NCBI RefSeq assembly: GCF_011045035.1
Contig: NZ_JAALAA010000031.1
Span: forward strand, 1 to 48,640
From: Nocardioides turkmenicus
Lineage (GTDB): Bacteria; Actinomycetota; Actinomycetes; Propionibacteriales; Nocardioidaceae
Direction: 5' to 3'
Length of the DNA stretch: 48,640 bases
Shown here: piece by piece, positions 22,910 to 32,040 of the stretch
Position numbering within the stretch: the first letter of the stretch is position 1
Layout of the letters: each line of letters begins with the position of its first letter
Program-made: the position numbers and the translations under genes
The notes under the pieces: generated by a model
The model's input: the letters and a program-made list of their open reading frames with translations, nothing else
What the model was told of the DNA's origin: nothing
The model's database searches: none

Positions 22910-22931
22910 GGTGGTCGAGCTTGTCGAGACC
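22910..22931. repeat. Copy of interspersed repeat GGTGGTCGAGCTTGTCGAGACC
   Basis: A 22-bp near-palindromic element between two genes. It matches 20 of 22 bases of 5831-5852 inside whiB7, and its core recurs in argS (11656-11670). Confidence 0.7.
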
Positions 22932-22973
22932 CGCCCGCGTTCGCCTGTTTGTCCCGAATGAGAAGGTGACGCT

Positions 22974-24026
22974 ATGACACAGCGCACCTTGGCAGGACTT
23001 GTCGCCCTGCCGCTCGTGGTCGCCCTGATCGTGATCGCCTGGGTGGTTCCGCTGCCGTTCACGATCTACAGCCCCGGCCCGACGGTCAACGTCCTGGGCG
23101 AGTTCGACGGCAAGGACATCGTCCAGGTCGAGGGGCATGAGGTCTACCGCAACGGCAAGAAGGCCCAGCTGCGGATGACCACGGTCTCCGAGACGACCCG
23201 TGAGGCGCGGCTCGGCCTGTGGACCCTGCTGGGCGCGTGGATGAGCGACACCGAGGCGGTCTACCCGCGCGAGGTCGCCTACCCCGACCAGGGCACCGTC
23301 GAGGACGACCGCGAGGCCGGCCAGGTGCAGATGGCGAGCGCTCAGGACGCGGCGATCGCGGCGGCGCTGACCAAGCTCGGCGAGGACGTCGACGAGGTCT
23401 CGGTCGCGGAGGTGAGCAAGGGCGCGCCGGCCGCGGGCAAGCTGAAGCCGGACGACGTGGTCACCAAGGTCGGCGACACGGCGGTCGACACCCCGCAGGA
23501 GGTCGTCGACGAGGTGCAGAAGGCGAAGCCCGGCGAGACGATTCAGCTGACCGTCGAGCGCAAGGACAAGACGCTGACCCGGGCGATCAAGACCGGTGAG
23601 AAGGAAGGCAAGGCGTTCATCGGTGTCTCGCTGGGGGCGACCTACGACTTCCCTTACGACATCAAGATCACCCTCGACCCCGCCATCGGCGGACCGAGCG
23701 CCGGGCTGATGATGGCCCTCTCGGTCTACGACACCCTCACCGAGGGACCGCTGACCGACAACAAGAAGATCGCCGGCACCGGCACCATCGACGGCTCCGG
23801 CAACGTCGGGCCGATCGGTGGCATCCAGCAGAAGATCCCGGGTGCGGCCAGGGACGGGGCCCAGCTCTTCCTGGTGCCCGCCGGCAACTGCCAAGACGTC
23901 GAGGGCGCCGCGAACGGCGACATGCGCCTGACCCGAGTGGAGACCCTCGATGACGCCATCAAGGCCATCGAGACCTGGACCGAGGACCCGAATGCCAAGC
24001 TGCCGACCTGTGGGAGCCCGAAGTGA
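22974..24026 (+). CDS. Membrane-anchored PDZ-S16 (Lon-like) protease, YlbL type
   Basis: A 350-residue protein: one N-terminal membrane helix (about 7-28), a degenerate PDZ domain (about 140-205) and a C-terminal S16 Lon proteolytic domain with the Ser-Lys dyad S242 (GGPSAGL) and K287 (QQKIPGA). Unlike Lon it has no ATPase, so it should degrade peptides or unfolded proteins on the outer face of the membrane. It matches Rv3194c-type proteins of mycobacteria. It overlaps the PPA1309 gene by 4 nt (GTGA), and that gene overlaps the UPF0182 gene (ATGA), so all three form an operon. Confidence 0.9.
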   Translation: MTQRTLAGLVALPLVVALIVIAWVVPLPFTIYSPGPTVNVLGEFDGKDIVQVEGHEVYRNGKKAQLRMTTVSETTREARLGLWTLLGAWMSDTEAVYPREVAYPDQGTVEDDREAGQVQMASAQDAAIAAALTKLGEDVDEVSVAEVSKGAPAAGKLKPDDVVTKVGDTAVDTPQEVVDEVQKAKPGETIQLTVERKDKTLTRAIKTGEKEGKAFIGVSLGATYDFPYDIKITLDPAIGGPSAGLMMALSVYDTLTEGPLTDNKKIAGTGTIDGSGNVGPIGGIQQKIPGAARDGAQLFLVPAGNCQDVEGAANGDMRLTRVETLDDAIKAIETWTEDPNAKLPTCGSPK

Positions 24027-24625
24027 ACGACACCCCTGAGCCCCTGCCCGGGCCCACCCCTGAGCTCAGCCGCGGACTCGACCTGGAGACCGACCCGGCG
24101 CTGGCCGCGGCGGTCCTCGAGATCGAGGCCCACGTCGCGAGCGAGGGCTGGGACGGTCCGGCGAGGCTCTTCGCGCTCGTCGACACCGCCGCGCTGGTCA
24201 AGGCCGAGCCCGCGCTCGCCACGATGATGGGCCTCGACAACCCTGACCAGGAGGGGTCGCTGACCCCGATCGAGCAGGATCAGGTGCCGGTCACGACCCA
24301 GCTGGAGGAGGTCCTCCAGACGACCGCCTGGCCCGAGGGGGTCACCGGCTGTGCCGCGGTCGTCGAGCGTCTCGTGCTGCCGCCCGACGCCGACGGCAAG
24401 ATCCCCGAGGACGCCGAGGCGGCCGCGGAGTTCGCCAAGGCGCACCCCGACCGTCAGGAGGTACGCATCGTGGCCGGCGCGACACGTGCTGGTGCGACGT
24501 ACTGTGCTCTGCGGTTGAAGGCCCACGACGACGACCAGTCGGTCATCGGTGGCGTCGACCTGGTGCCCGAGCTCCTCGAGCTGCTGCGTGTCACTCTTGA
24601 AGAGACCCCCGAGGACGAAGCATGA
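24023..24625 (+). CDS. PPA1309-family protein
   Basis: A 200-residue acidic cytosolic protein of the actinobacterial PPA1309 family, with RGLDLETDPALAAAVLEIEAHV at about 13-34 and ARLFALVDTAALV following. No enzymatic motif is visible and no function is known to me. It is placed between the Lon-like protease and the UPF0182 protein with 4-nt overlaps on both sides, so it probably takes part in the same process. The start is GTG. Confidence 0.8.
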   Translation: MNDTPEPLPGPTPELSRGLDLETDPALAAAVLEIEAHVASEGWDGPARLFALVDTAALVKAEPALATMMGLDNPDQEGSLTPIEQDQVPVTTQLEEVLQTTAWPEGVTGCAAVVERLVLPPDADGKIPEDAEAAAEFAKAHPDRQEVRIVAGATRAGATYCALRLKAHDDDQSVIGGVDLVPELLELLRVTLEETPEDEA

Positions 24626-27519
24626 GTCTGTTCGACGACGACGACCCGGCGCAGGCGCCGGCCCGCAGCCAGAGCACCGGCCGCAACCGCTGGCTGGCGA
24701 TCGCGGCCGTCTCGGTCATCGTGCTCTTCTTCGGCATCAGTGCCTTCGCGGCGGTCTACACCGACGCGCTGTGGTACGACGCCATCGATTTCAGCAGCGT
24801 CTTCGGCACGGTCTTCTGGACGCGTACGGCACTCTTCGTCATCTTCGGTGTGCTGATGGCGATCATGATCGGGCTGCCGGCGGCGCTCGCCTACCGCACC
24901 CGTCCCTACTTCCACCCGGCCGACGACATCGGCGGCCTGGACCGCTACCGCGACGCGATCGCCCCGATCCGCACGTGGCTGCTCGTCGGCATCGCGGGGG
25001 TGTCCGGGATCTTCGCCGGATTCTCGGGCGCGGGTCACTGGCGCACCTATCTGATGTGGCGCCACGGGCGCGACTTCGACAAGACCGACGAGTTCTTCAA
25101 GAAGGACATCGGCTTCTACGTCTTCGACCTGCCGTGGTGGCACTACCTGGTCAACTTCGCGCTGACCGGACTGATCCTCGGCACCATCGGCGCGCTGATC
25201 GTCCACTACGTCTACGGCGGGATCCGGCTCACCGCGCAGCGCGACCGGTTCACCCGCTCGGCGCAGATCCAGCTCAGCGCGATGGTCGGGCTGATCCTGC
25301 TGGTCAAGGGGCTCGACTACTGGGTCGACCGCTACGACCTCGTCAACGGCTCCGGCCCGCGCCTGGACGGAATGACCTACACCGACCAGCACGCAGTCCT
25401 TCCGGCCAACCAGATCCTGCTCGCGATCGCGGTGATCTGCGGCGTGCTGTTCATCCTCAACATGTGGCGGCGCTCGTGGCAGCTGCCGTCGATCGGGATC
25501 TCGCTGTTCGCGATCTCGGTGCTGCTGATCGGGATGATCTGGCCCGCGATCGTGCAGGGCTTCCAGGTCCGACCGAGCGAGCAGGACAAGGAGAAGCCCT
25601 ACCTGGCGGCCAACATCAAGGCCACCCAGGACGCCTACGGCATCTCCAAGGACAACCTCGAGGTGACCGAATACACCTCGCAGGCCGAGGCCGACGGGGC
25701 CTCGCCCGAGCAGCTCGACGAGACCGCCTCCTCGCTGCCGATCGTCGACCCCGCGGTCGTCCACCGTGAGTTCGAGCAGGTCCAGCAGGGTCGCTCCTAC
25801 TACTCGGTCCACGAGCCGCTGGACATCTCGACCTACGAGGTCGGTGGCAAGGAGCGGGCGGTCGTGCTCGGCGTACGCGAGCTCAACCAGGCCGGTATCT
25901 CCGACTCCGACCGCACCTGGACCAACCTGCACACGGTCTACACCCACTCCAACGGCGTGATCGCCTCCTACGCCAACATGCGCGGCGCCGACGACAAGTC
26001 CGAGTCGAGCCAGATGCAGTGGGCCGAGGGCGACCGCACCGGTCAGCACGACCTGACCTCGGGCCAGGGCAAGTTCCAGGACAAGGTCTACTTCGGCGAG
26101 GACTCCCCGGAATACTCGATCGTCGGGAAGGCCCCCGACGGCGCCGCGGTCGAGCTCGACTACAACTCCGAGGACGGCGAGACCCGGACGACGTACGAAG
26201 GTGCCGGCGGTGTCCCGATCGGGAACAACTTCCGCCAGCTGATGTACGCCATCCAGTTCGGCTCCACGAACTTCCTGCTCTCCTCGCGGGTCAACGAGAA
26301 CTCCGAGATCCTCTACGACCGCTCCCCGAAGGAGCGGGTGCAGAAGGTCGCGCCGTGGCTGACGCTCGACGACGACGTCTACCCGGTGATCGTGGGCGGG
26401 CGGATCCAGTGGGTCGTCGACGGCTACACCACCACCGACCGCTACCCGCAGGCCGCGCGTGACTCGTTCGCCGCGATGACCGACGACGCCACCCAGACCT
26501 CGGCCGGCGTGCAGACGCTGCCCACCGACGAGATCAACTACATGCGCAACGCGGTGAAGGCGACCGTGGACGCCTACGACGGCACGGTCACGCTCTACGA
26601 GTGGGACGAGGCCGACCCGATCCTGCAGACCTGGCAGGCGGCCTTCCCGGGCACCGTGATGCCGAAGTCGTCGATCCCGAAGGAGCTGATGGAGCACCTT
26701 CGCTACCCCGAGGACCTCTACAAGGTGCAGCGCTACCAGCTGGCGCGCTACCACGTCTCCGACCCGGACGTCTTCTTCTCCGGCAACGAGCGCTGGGCCG
26801 TACCCGAGGACCCGAACGATGACAACCACCAGCAGACTCCCTACCGGATGTTCCTCTCCGACAGCGAGGGGACTCCGCGCTGGTCGCTGACCTCGACCTT
26901 CGTGCCCTACAACCGCCCCAACCTCGCGGCGATGATGTCGGTGGACTCCGACGCCACCTCGGACGACTACGGGAAGATCCGGATCACCACCGGCTTCCCC
27001 GACGACACCCAGGGCCCCGGCATGGTCTCCAACGAGTTCCGTACGGACAAGGCGATCGCCGACGAGGTCGCCTCGTTCAACCGCTCCGGCTCGGCGCCGG
27101 TGTGGGGCCAGGTCATCACGTACCCGACGGCGAAGAACGGCATCCTGTACGTCGAGCCGATCTACGCCCGCCGAGCGACAGCGTCCACGTCCGGCTACGC
27201 CCAGCTCGCCTTCGTGCTGGTCTCCTACGACGGACGGGTCGGCTACGGGTCGACGCTGAGCGAGGCCCTCGAGGTCGCGCTCACCGGCGCCGAACCGACG
27301 CCGCCGGCGACCTCGGATCCCGACGAGGAACCGGCAGAGACCCCGCCCACCTCCGGCAACTCCCCGGGCGAGGTCGGCCAGCTCCTCGAGGACGCCCGCG
27401 CCCTCTTCGCCCAGGCCGACGAGGCCGGCAAGTCCGGCGACTACGCCGAGCGCGAGCGGCTCATCGCCGAGGCGCAGGAGAAGGTCGAGCAGGCCGCTGA
27501 CCTGATCTCGGGCGGCTGA
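24622..27519 (+). CDS. UPF0182 family large membrane protein
   Basis: A 965-residue protein with seven hydrophobic segments in the first 330 residues, then a large domain of about 550 residues predicted outside the membrane, and an acidic Pro/Thr-rich linker before a short C-terminal helix (EQAADLISGG). This plan is that of the UPF0182 family (Rv3193c in M. tuberculosis), conserved in actinobacteria and cyanobacteria; its role is unknown. It ends the operon with the Lon-like protease, which might process it or its partners. A tRNA gene follows. Confidence 0.92.
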   Translation: MSLFDDDDPAQAPARSQSTGRNRWLAIAAVSVIVLFFGISAFAAVYTDALWYDAIDFSSVFGTVFWTRTALFVIFGVLMAIMIGLPAALAYRTRPYFHPADDIGGLDRYRDAIAPIRTWLLVGIAGVSGIFAGFSGAGHWRTYLMWRHGRDFDKTDEFFKKDIGFYVFDLPWWHYLVNFALTGLILGTIGALIVHYVYGGIRLTAQRDRFTRSAQIQLSAMVGLILLVKGLDYWVDRYDLVNGSGPRLDGMTYTDQHAVLPANQILLAIAVICGVLFILNMWRRSWQLPSIGISLFAISVLLIGMIWPAIVQGFQVRPSEQDKEKPYLAANIKATQDAYGISKDNLEVTEYTSQAEADGASPEQLDETASSLPIVDPAVVHREFEQVQQGRSYYSVHEPLDISTYEVGGKERAVVLGVRELNQAGISDSDRTWTNLHTVYTHSNGVIASYANMRGADDKSESSQMQWAEGDRTGQHDLTSGQGKFQDKVYFGEDSPEYSIVGKAPDGAAVELDYNSEDGETRTTYEGAGGVPIGNNFRQLMYAIQFGSTNFLLSSRVNENSEILYDRSPKERVQKVAPWLTLDDDVYPVIVGGRIQWVVDGYTTTDRYPQAARDSFAAMTDDATQTSAGVQTLPTDEINYMRNAVKATVDAYDGTVTLYEWDEADPILQTWQAAFPGTVMPKSSIPKELMEHLRYPEDLYKVQRYQLARYHVSDPDVFFSGNERWAVPEDPNDDNHQQTPYRMFLSDSEGTPRWSLTSTFVPYNRPNLAAMMSVDSDATSDDYGKIRITTGFPDDTQGPGMVSNEFRTDKAIADEVASFNRSGSAPVWGQVITYPTAKNGILYVEPIYARRATASTSGYAQLAFVLVSYDGRVGYGSTLSEALEVALTGAEPTPPATSDPDEEPAETPPTSGNSPGEVGQLLEDARALFAQADEAGKSGDYAERERLIAEAQEKVEQAADLISGG

Positions 27520-27532
27520 GGACCTCCCCGAT

Positions 27533-27561
27533 TTGGGTTCCGTTCACCCCACGTGTAATGT
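27533..27561 (+). promoter_or_regulatory. Promoter of the initiator tRNA
   Basis: TTGGGT (27533-27538), 17 bp, TAATGT (27556-27561); the tRNA begins 12 nt further on. Confidence 0.55.
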
Positions 27562-27572
27562 TCTTCTTGCGA

Positions 27573-27646
27573 CGCGGGGTGGAGCAGCTCGGTAGCTCGC
27601 TGGGCTCATAACCCAGAGGTCACAGGTTCAAATCCTGTCCCCGCTA
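27573..27646 (+). tRNA. Initiator tRNA-Met (anticodon CAU)
   Basis: A 74-nt cloverleaf with all four stems. The anticodon loop is CTCATAA, flanked by GGG and CCC, the three G:C pairs that mark initiator tRNAs, and base 1 (C) does not pair with base 72 (T), the second initiator feature. GGTTCAAATCC forms the T arm. The 3' CCA is not encoded; A73 is followed by CTC. Confidence 0.96.
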
Positions 27647-27653
27647 CTCCGAA

Positions 27654-27687
27654 ACGAAGGCCCGGACCGAAAGGTCCGGGCCTTCGT
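27654..27687. terminator. Bidirectional terminator after the tRNA
   Basis: A perfect 15-bp stem (ACGAAGGCCCGGACC, 27654-27668, with 27673-27687) closed by a GAAA tetraloop. It serves the tRNA and the convergent PhoX-like gene. Confidence 0.8.
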
Positions 27688-27719
27688 GATTTCCGCGCCA
27701 GGACGTGACGCTCGGTGGG

Positions 27720-28856
27720 CTACGCGCGGAAGGGACCGCTGATCTCGTAGGTGATACCGCCGCTGGAGGAGCCGGTGGTGCCCCGCTGGGAGGAGAAGTA
27801 CATGCGGTTGCCTGCGGGGTTGAACGCCACCCCGCACAGCTCGGACGAGCTCTGGCCGGTGACCCGGAGGAACGGGGCGACGACGTCGTCGGGGGTGATG
27901 ATGCAGATCTCCATGTTGCCGCCGTCCTCGGCGACGTACAGGTCTCCGGCGGAGGCGCCGGTGATGTTGTCGACGCCGGTGAGCGGCGGGTTGCTGGTCG
28001 AGTTGTCGTCGTAGACGACGTCGAGGGTGTTGGCGGCGGCGTTGTAGGCCCACACCTTGTTGTCGCCCTTGGTCGTGAAGTAGCAGATGTCGTTGCGGTA
28101 GTAGGCACCTTCACCGCCGTTGAACAGCTTCATGCTCGACACCTGGTCGCGCGTGGGTGTGGGCGAGCCGTCGGGGTCGGGGACGTCGGCCCAGGTCAGG
28201 TTGGTGGTGAGCACCTGCAGTTTGCCGGCGGACAGGTCGCCCCAGGTGGTCGGGACGAAGCGGTAGAAGCCGCCGTCGCTCTTGTCCTCGGTCTGGTAGA
28301 CGACCTTGCGCACCGGGTCGCAGGCCGCGGCCTCGTGGGTGAAGCGGCCCATCGCGGCGCGGCGTACGGCAGGCTTGACGCCCCACGGGTCGGTCTCCCA
28401 GCTGTATCCGGTGTCGTGCTCCTCGCAGGAGATCCAGGTGTTCCACGGCGTCGGCCCGCCCGCGCAGTTGCGGGTGGTGTTGCCGAGGATGCGGTAGGCG
28501 CTGGTGATGTTGGCGTTGCTGTCGAACTTGATGGCGCTCACGCCGCCGGCGCCGCTGCTCATCTCCGAGTTGGAGACGTAGATCCAGCCGGTTCCGTCGG
28601 CGAAGCACACTCCGCCGTCGGGAGCGCTGTGCCAGGTGTAGCCGGTGCTCGCGACCGTCCTGGTCGAGCGGGCGATCACCCGGCTGGTGAACCCGGCGGG
28701 CAGCATGATGCCGTTGGCGTCGGCGGCCTGGAGAGCGCCGTACGGGCTCGGTCCGGTCTTGGCGGGGTAGGCGATGGCGGGGCGGGTGACGCTGAACCCG
28801 AAGGCGACGGTTCCAGCGCCGGCGACGGCGGCACGGAGGAAGTTGCGACGATCCAT
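27720..28856 (-). CDS. PhoX-like (DUF839) secreted phosphatase-type protein, Tat-exported
   Basis: A 378-residue precursor. A twin-arginine signal (DRRNFLRA at 2-9, hydrophobic to about 29) is followed by a beta-propeller of the PhoX/DUF839 family. ISCEEHDTG, YVAEDGGNME and GVAFNPAGNRMYFSSQRG are the conserved blade segments, with acidic residues that bind calcium and iron in PhoX. True PhoX is about 600 residues; this is one of the shorter actinobacterial DUF839 proteins, so phosphatase activity is likely but unproven. It is alone, between the tRNA terminator and a divergent SRPBCC gene. No Pho-box was identified. Confidence 0.8.
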   Translation of the reverse strand: MDRRNFLRAAVAGAGTVAFGFSVTRPAIAYPAKTGPSPYGALQAADANGIMLPAGFTSRVIARSTRTVASTGYTWHSAPDGGVCFADGTGWIYVSNSEMSSGAGGVSAIKFDSNANITSAYRILGNTTRNCAGGPTPWNTWISCEEHDTGYSWETDPWGVKPAVRRAAMGRFTHEAAACDPVRKVVYQTEDKSDGGFYRFVPTTWGDLSAGKLQVLTTNLTWADVPDPDGSPTPTRDQVSSMKLFNGGEGAYYRNDICYFTTKGDNKVWAYNAAANTLDVVYDDNSTSNPPLTGVDNITGASAGDLYVAEDGGNMEICIITPDDVVAPFLRVTGQSSSELCGVAFNPAGNRMYFSSQRGTTGSSSGGITYEISGPFRA

Positions 28857-29005
28857 GATGGAGCCCTTCTGGAGTCTCGGCAGATGGAAATGTGCGCGAC
28901 ATACGCTAGGGATCAGGGCCTCCGTCGAGGCGTCTTCGGGGCGAACAGTGCCCGACGCGCAAGCGCCGGTGGCGGACGCCGGCGGCGCGGGGGGAGGATG
29001 GCGAC

Positions 29006-29443
29006 ATGGGTGTCGACGTGCTGGTGGAGACGACGATCCGGCGTTCGCCTGCCGAGGTGTCCGCGTACGCCGGAGACCCCAGTAACGCTCCGACCTGGTA
29101 CGCCAACATCCGCTCCGTCGAGTGGCGTACGGAGCCTCCGATGCGGGTGGGGTCGCAGATGGACTTCGTGGCTCAGTTCCTCGGGCGCCGGCTGGCCTAC
29201 ACCTACGAGGTGGTCGAGTGGGTGCCGGGGGAGCGGCTGGTGATGCGTACGGCGGACGGGCCGTTTCCGATGGAGACCAGCTACACCTGGGAGCCGGAGG
29301 ACGGTGAAGGGACCCGGATGACGCTGCGCAACCGCGGCAACCCGTCCGGCTTCGCCCGGATCGCCGGGCCGGCGATGGAGCGCGCGATGCGGCGGGCGAC
29401 GACCAAGGACCTCGCCAGGCTCAAGGAGATCCTCGAGGCCTGA
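29006..29443 (+). CDS. SRPBCC (START-like) family protein
   Basis: A 145-residue helix-grip protein. It starts with MGVDVLVETTIRRSPAEVSAYAGDP, the usual first strand and helix, and ends with the long C-terminal helix AMERAMRRATTKDLARLKEIL. SRPBCC proteins bind hydrophobic ligands in a deep cavity; some are cyclases or lipid carriers. Nothing in the sequence or its neighbours fixes a ligand. GGGAGG stands about 9 nt before the ATG. Confidence 0.85.
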   Translation: MGVDVLVETTIRRSPAEVSAYAGDPSNAPTWYANIRSVEWRTEPPMRVGSQMDFVAQFLGRRLAYTYEVVEWVPGERLVMRTADGPFPMETSYTWEPEDGEGTRMTLRNRGNPSGFARIAGPAMERAMRRATTKDLARLKEILEA

Positions 29444-29520
29444 GCCGGTGACGCGTCCGGATGCCTCTGGATCGCTGTGTCTGACCGTGATCGGGCGCAT
29501 TTGGTGACAAGGTTTCGGCC

Positions 29521-30174
29521 ATGAGTGAAGACGCGGTCGAAGAGGAGGCCCCGACGTTACGGGCGCTCGGCGTACGTGCTCGGCAGCGGGCTCGGGATCT
29601 GCTGCCCACCACGTCGCTGACGCTGCGTGGGGGAGAGGTCGCCGTGGCCGTCGGGCCGCCCGGAGGCGGGCACACGTCGTTGGCCCTCGCGCTGGCCGGG
29701 CGGCTCCGGCTCGACGCGGGTCGGATCGATCTGGACGGGGACGCGTCGCCGCGCGCCCTGCAGGCCGCGGTGGCGCTCGTCGACGTGCCAGGGGTCTCCG
29801 AACCGGACGAGATGGTGCCGTTCCGTACGATCCTCGGCGAGGAGCTCGCGATGGCGAAGCACAAGCCGCGCGCCGCGGCGATCGACCGCTGGCTGGGGGA
29901 GTACGACCTCGCGCCCGACCTCACCACGGAGGCCGTCCCGCCCCGGCCGCGCCTGGAGATCCTCGGGCGGATGGCGTCGCTGCGGCCCGGCACCCGCTTC
30001 CTCGTGCTCACCTACCCGGAGCGGCTCGGCCTGCCCGTCGGGGACTGGCTGAAGGTCGCGTACGACCTCGCCGGGGCCGGGCCGCGACCCGGCGTCCTGG
30101 TCACCGCCAGCCGCGCTGCGGTGATCCCGACCGGGGTTCCTACGTTCACCATCGGCCCGACGGAGGAAGCATGA
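29521..30174 (+). CDS. Degenerate ABC-type ATP-binding protein (Walker A lysine replaced)
   Basis: A 217-residue protein shaped like a short ABC nucleotide-binding domain: a strand LTLRGGEVAVAVG, then GPPGGGHTS at 45-53 where Walker A would read GxxGxGKS/T. The invariant lysine is His51. No LSGGQ signature is present; a Walker B-like RFLVLTYPE occurs late (about 160). ATP hydrolysis is therefore doubtful, though binding may remain. It overlaps the YhgE/Pip gene by ATGA, so it is probably the cytosolic partner of that membrane protein. The family is my inference from layout. Confidence 0.65.
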   Translation: MSEDAVEEEAPTLRALGVRARQRARDLLPTTSLTLRGGEVAVAVGPPGGGHTSLALALAGRLRLDAGRIDLDGDASPRALQAAVALVDVPGVSEPDEMVPFRTILGEELAMAKHKPRAAAIDRWLGEYDLAPDLTTEAVPPRPRLEILGRMASLRPGTRFLVLTYPERLGLPVGDWLKVAYDLAGAGPRPGVLVTASRAAVIPTGVPTFTIGPTEEA

Positions 30175-32024
30175 ACTCGCTGCGTATCGCCTTGACCGAG
30201 CTGCGCCGGATCACGGCCGGACGGCTGGCGAAGCTCGTCATCGTGGCGCTCGTGATCGTGCCCACGCTCTACGCCGGGCTCTACCTGTACGCCAACCACG
30301 ATCCCTACGCGCACTTCGACGAGCTTCCGGCGGCTCTCGTCGTCGAGGACACCGGTGCCACCACGACCGACGGCACGAGGATCGACGCCGGGCGCGATGT
30401 CGCCGACAAGCTCCTGAAGTCGGGCGACTTCGACTGGTCGGAGACCTCGGCGGCCGAAGCCGAGGAGGACATCCGCGAGGGCCACTACTACTTCGCGCTG
30501 CGGATCCCGGAGGGGTTCTCCCGGACGCTGACCGGCGCGGAGCGGCTCGACCCGAAGCAGGCGCAGATCCAGGTCATCACCAACGACGCCAACTCCTACC
30601 TGTCGACGACGATCGCGACCAACGTCACCGACAAGGTGCGCGACGCCATCGCCAGCGAGGTCTCGGAGCAGGCCGCGGCCAGCTTCCTGCTCGGCATCTC
30701 CGACCTCCGCTCGGGGCTGGTGAAGGCGGCCGACGGCGCAGCGAAGCTGGAGAAGGGAGCGGTCACGGTCCGCGACGGCGCCGGGAAGCTGGCCGCCGGA
30801 GCGGGCGATCTCGAGGAGGGCCTGGACACGATCGAGGACAAGGTCGCCGACCTGCCCGGCAAGACGCGTGAGCTCGCCACCGGCGCCCGCAAGGTCGCCG
30901 ACGCGAACGGTGAGATCGCCGCGGTGGGGCAACGGGCATCGGCCGCCGTCGACGACGCGGTCGCCGCCTACGAGTCGAACCGTGCGGACCTCGACGCCCG
31001 GCTCGAGGCGCAGGGGCTGGACGAGCAGCAGAGAGCCGAGGTGCTGGCCATCTATGACCGCGGGTCCGCACCGCTCGACCGGGTCGACCAGCGCGTCGGG
31101 GACGTCTCCGGCCAGCTGAACGAGCTCGCCACCGGTGCGGACCAGGTCGCCGACGGCAACGAGCAGCTGGCCACCGCGATGCCCGGTCTGGTGGCCGGGA
31201 TCTCCCAGGCCGCCGACGGTGCCGGCGAGCTTCGCGCCGGCGCGGCGAAGCTCGGTGCGGGTGCCGGAAAGCTCGCCACCGGAGCCGGCGACCTGAAGAA
31301 GGGACTGCAGAACGGCGTCGAGCAGGCGCCGGCCACCAACGAGGAGCTCCGTGACCAGATCGCCTCGACGATCGCCGACCCGGTCGCGATCGACTCCGTC
31401 TCCGAGGCGAAGGCGTCCTCCTACGGCGCCGGTCTGGCACCGTTCTTCCTCGCCCTGGGCGCGTGGATCGGCGGGTACGTCCTCTTCCTGCTCGTGCGTC
31501 CGATCTCGACCCGCGCGCTGGCGGCCAACCAGACGCCCGTGCGGATTGCCCTCGGTGGCTGGCTCACTCCGGCGCTCATCGGCGCCGCGCAGATGGTCGT
31601 CGTGCTCGTCGTCGTCGGTCTCGCCGTCGACATCACCCCGGTGAACTGGCTGGGTACGTTGGGGTTCCTGCTGCTCACCTCCGCGACCTTCATCGCGATC
31701 GTGCACATGCTCAACGCGCTCCTCGGGGCGCCGGGCCAGTTCCTCGGTCTGGTCCTGATGGTGGTCCAGCTGGTCACCGCGGGCGGCACGTTCCCCTGGC
31801 AGACGATCCCCGAGCCGTTGCACCCGCTCCACCACGTACTGCCGATGAGCTACGCCGTCGACGGGCTCCGGCAGCTGATGTACGGCGGGCTGTCCGGCCG
31901 GGTCGTCTCGGACGTCCTGGTCCTCGCCGCCTTCCTCGTCGGAGCCCTGCTGCTGACCGCCTACGGTGCCCGTCGGCAGCGGGTCTGGACTCCTAAACGG
32001 GTGAGGCCCGAGATCGTCTTGTGA
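30171..32024 (+). CDS. YhgE/Pip-family membrane protein (ABC-2-like)
   Basis: A 617-residue protein: one N-terminal membrane helix (about 18-40), a long outer region (45-430), and five to six C-terminal helices (about 433-600) of ABC-2 type. The outer region contains many short repeats of the kind AAKLxxGAxxL and LATGAxxVADG, typical of YhgE/Pip proteins and predicted to form a long coiled coil. Relatives include phage-infection protein Pip and components near type VII secretion genes; a transport or envelope role is inferred. It is coupled by 4 nt to the degenerate ATPase. Confidence 0.87.
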   Translation: MNSLRIALTELRRITAGRLAKLVIVALVIVPTLYAGLYLYANHDPYAHFDELPAALVVEDTGATTTDGTRIDAGRDVADKLLKSGDFDWSETSAAEAEEDIREGHYYFALRIPEGFSRTLTGAERLDPKQAQIQVITNDANSYLSTTIATNVTDKVRDAIASEVSEQAAASFLLGISDLRSGLVKAADGAAKLEKGAVTVRDGAGKLAAGAGDLEEGLDTIEDKVADLPGKTRELATGARKVADANGEIAAVGQRASAAVDDAVAAYESNRADLDARLEAQGLDEQQRAEVLAIYDRGSAPLDRVDQRVGDVSGQLNELATGADQVADGNEQLATAMPGLVAGISQAADGAGELRAGAAKLGAGAGKLATGAGDLKKGLQNGVEQAPATNEELRDQIASTIADPVAIDSVSEAKASSYGAGLAPFFLALGAWIGGYVLFLLVRPISTRALAANQTPVRIALGGWLTPALIGAAQMVVVLVVVGLAVDITPVNWLGTLGFLLLTSATFIAIVHMLNALLGAPGQFLGLVLMVVQLVTAGGTFPWQTIPEPLHPLHHVLPMSYAVDGLRQLMYGGLSGRVVSDVLVLAAFLVGALLLTAYGARRQRVWTPKRVRPEIVL

Positions 32025-32040
32025 GCCGTGCCCTCTGCGC

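Noticed and set aside
24454..26829. Long leftward frame over the UPF0182 gene
   Set aside because: Val/Leu/Arg/Gly/Asp-rich mirror of the real codons; antisense artefact of GC-rich third positions.
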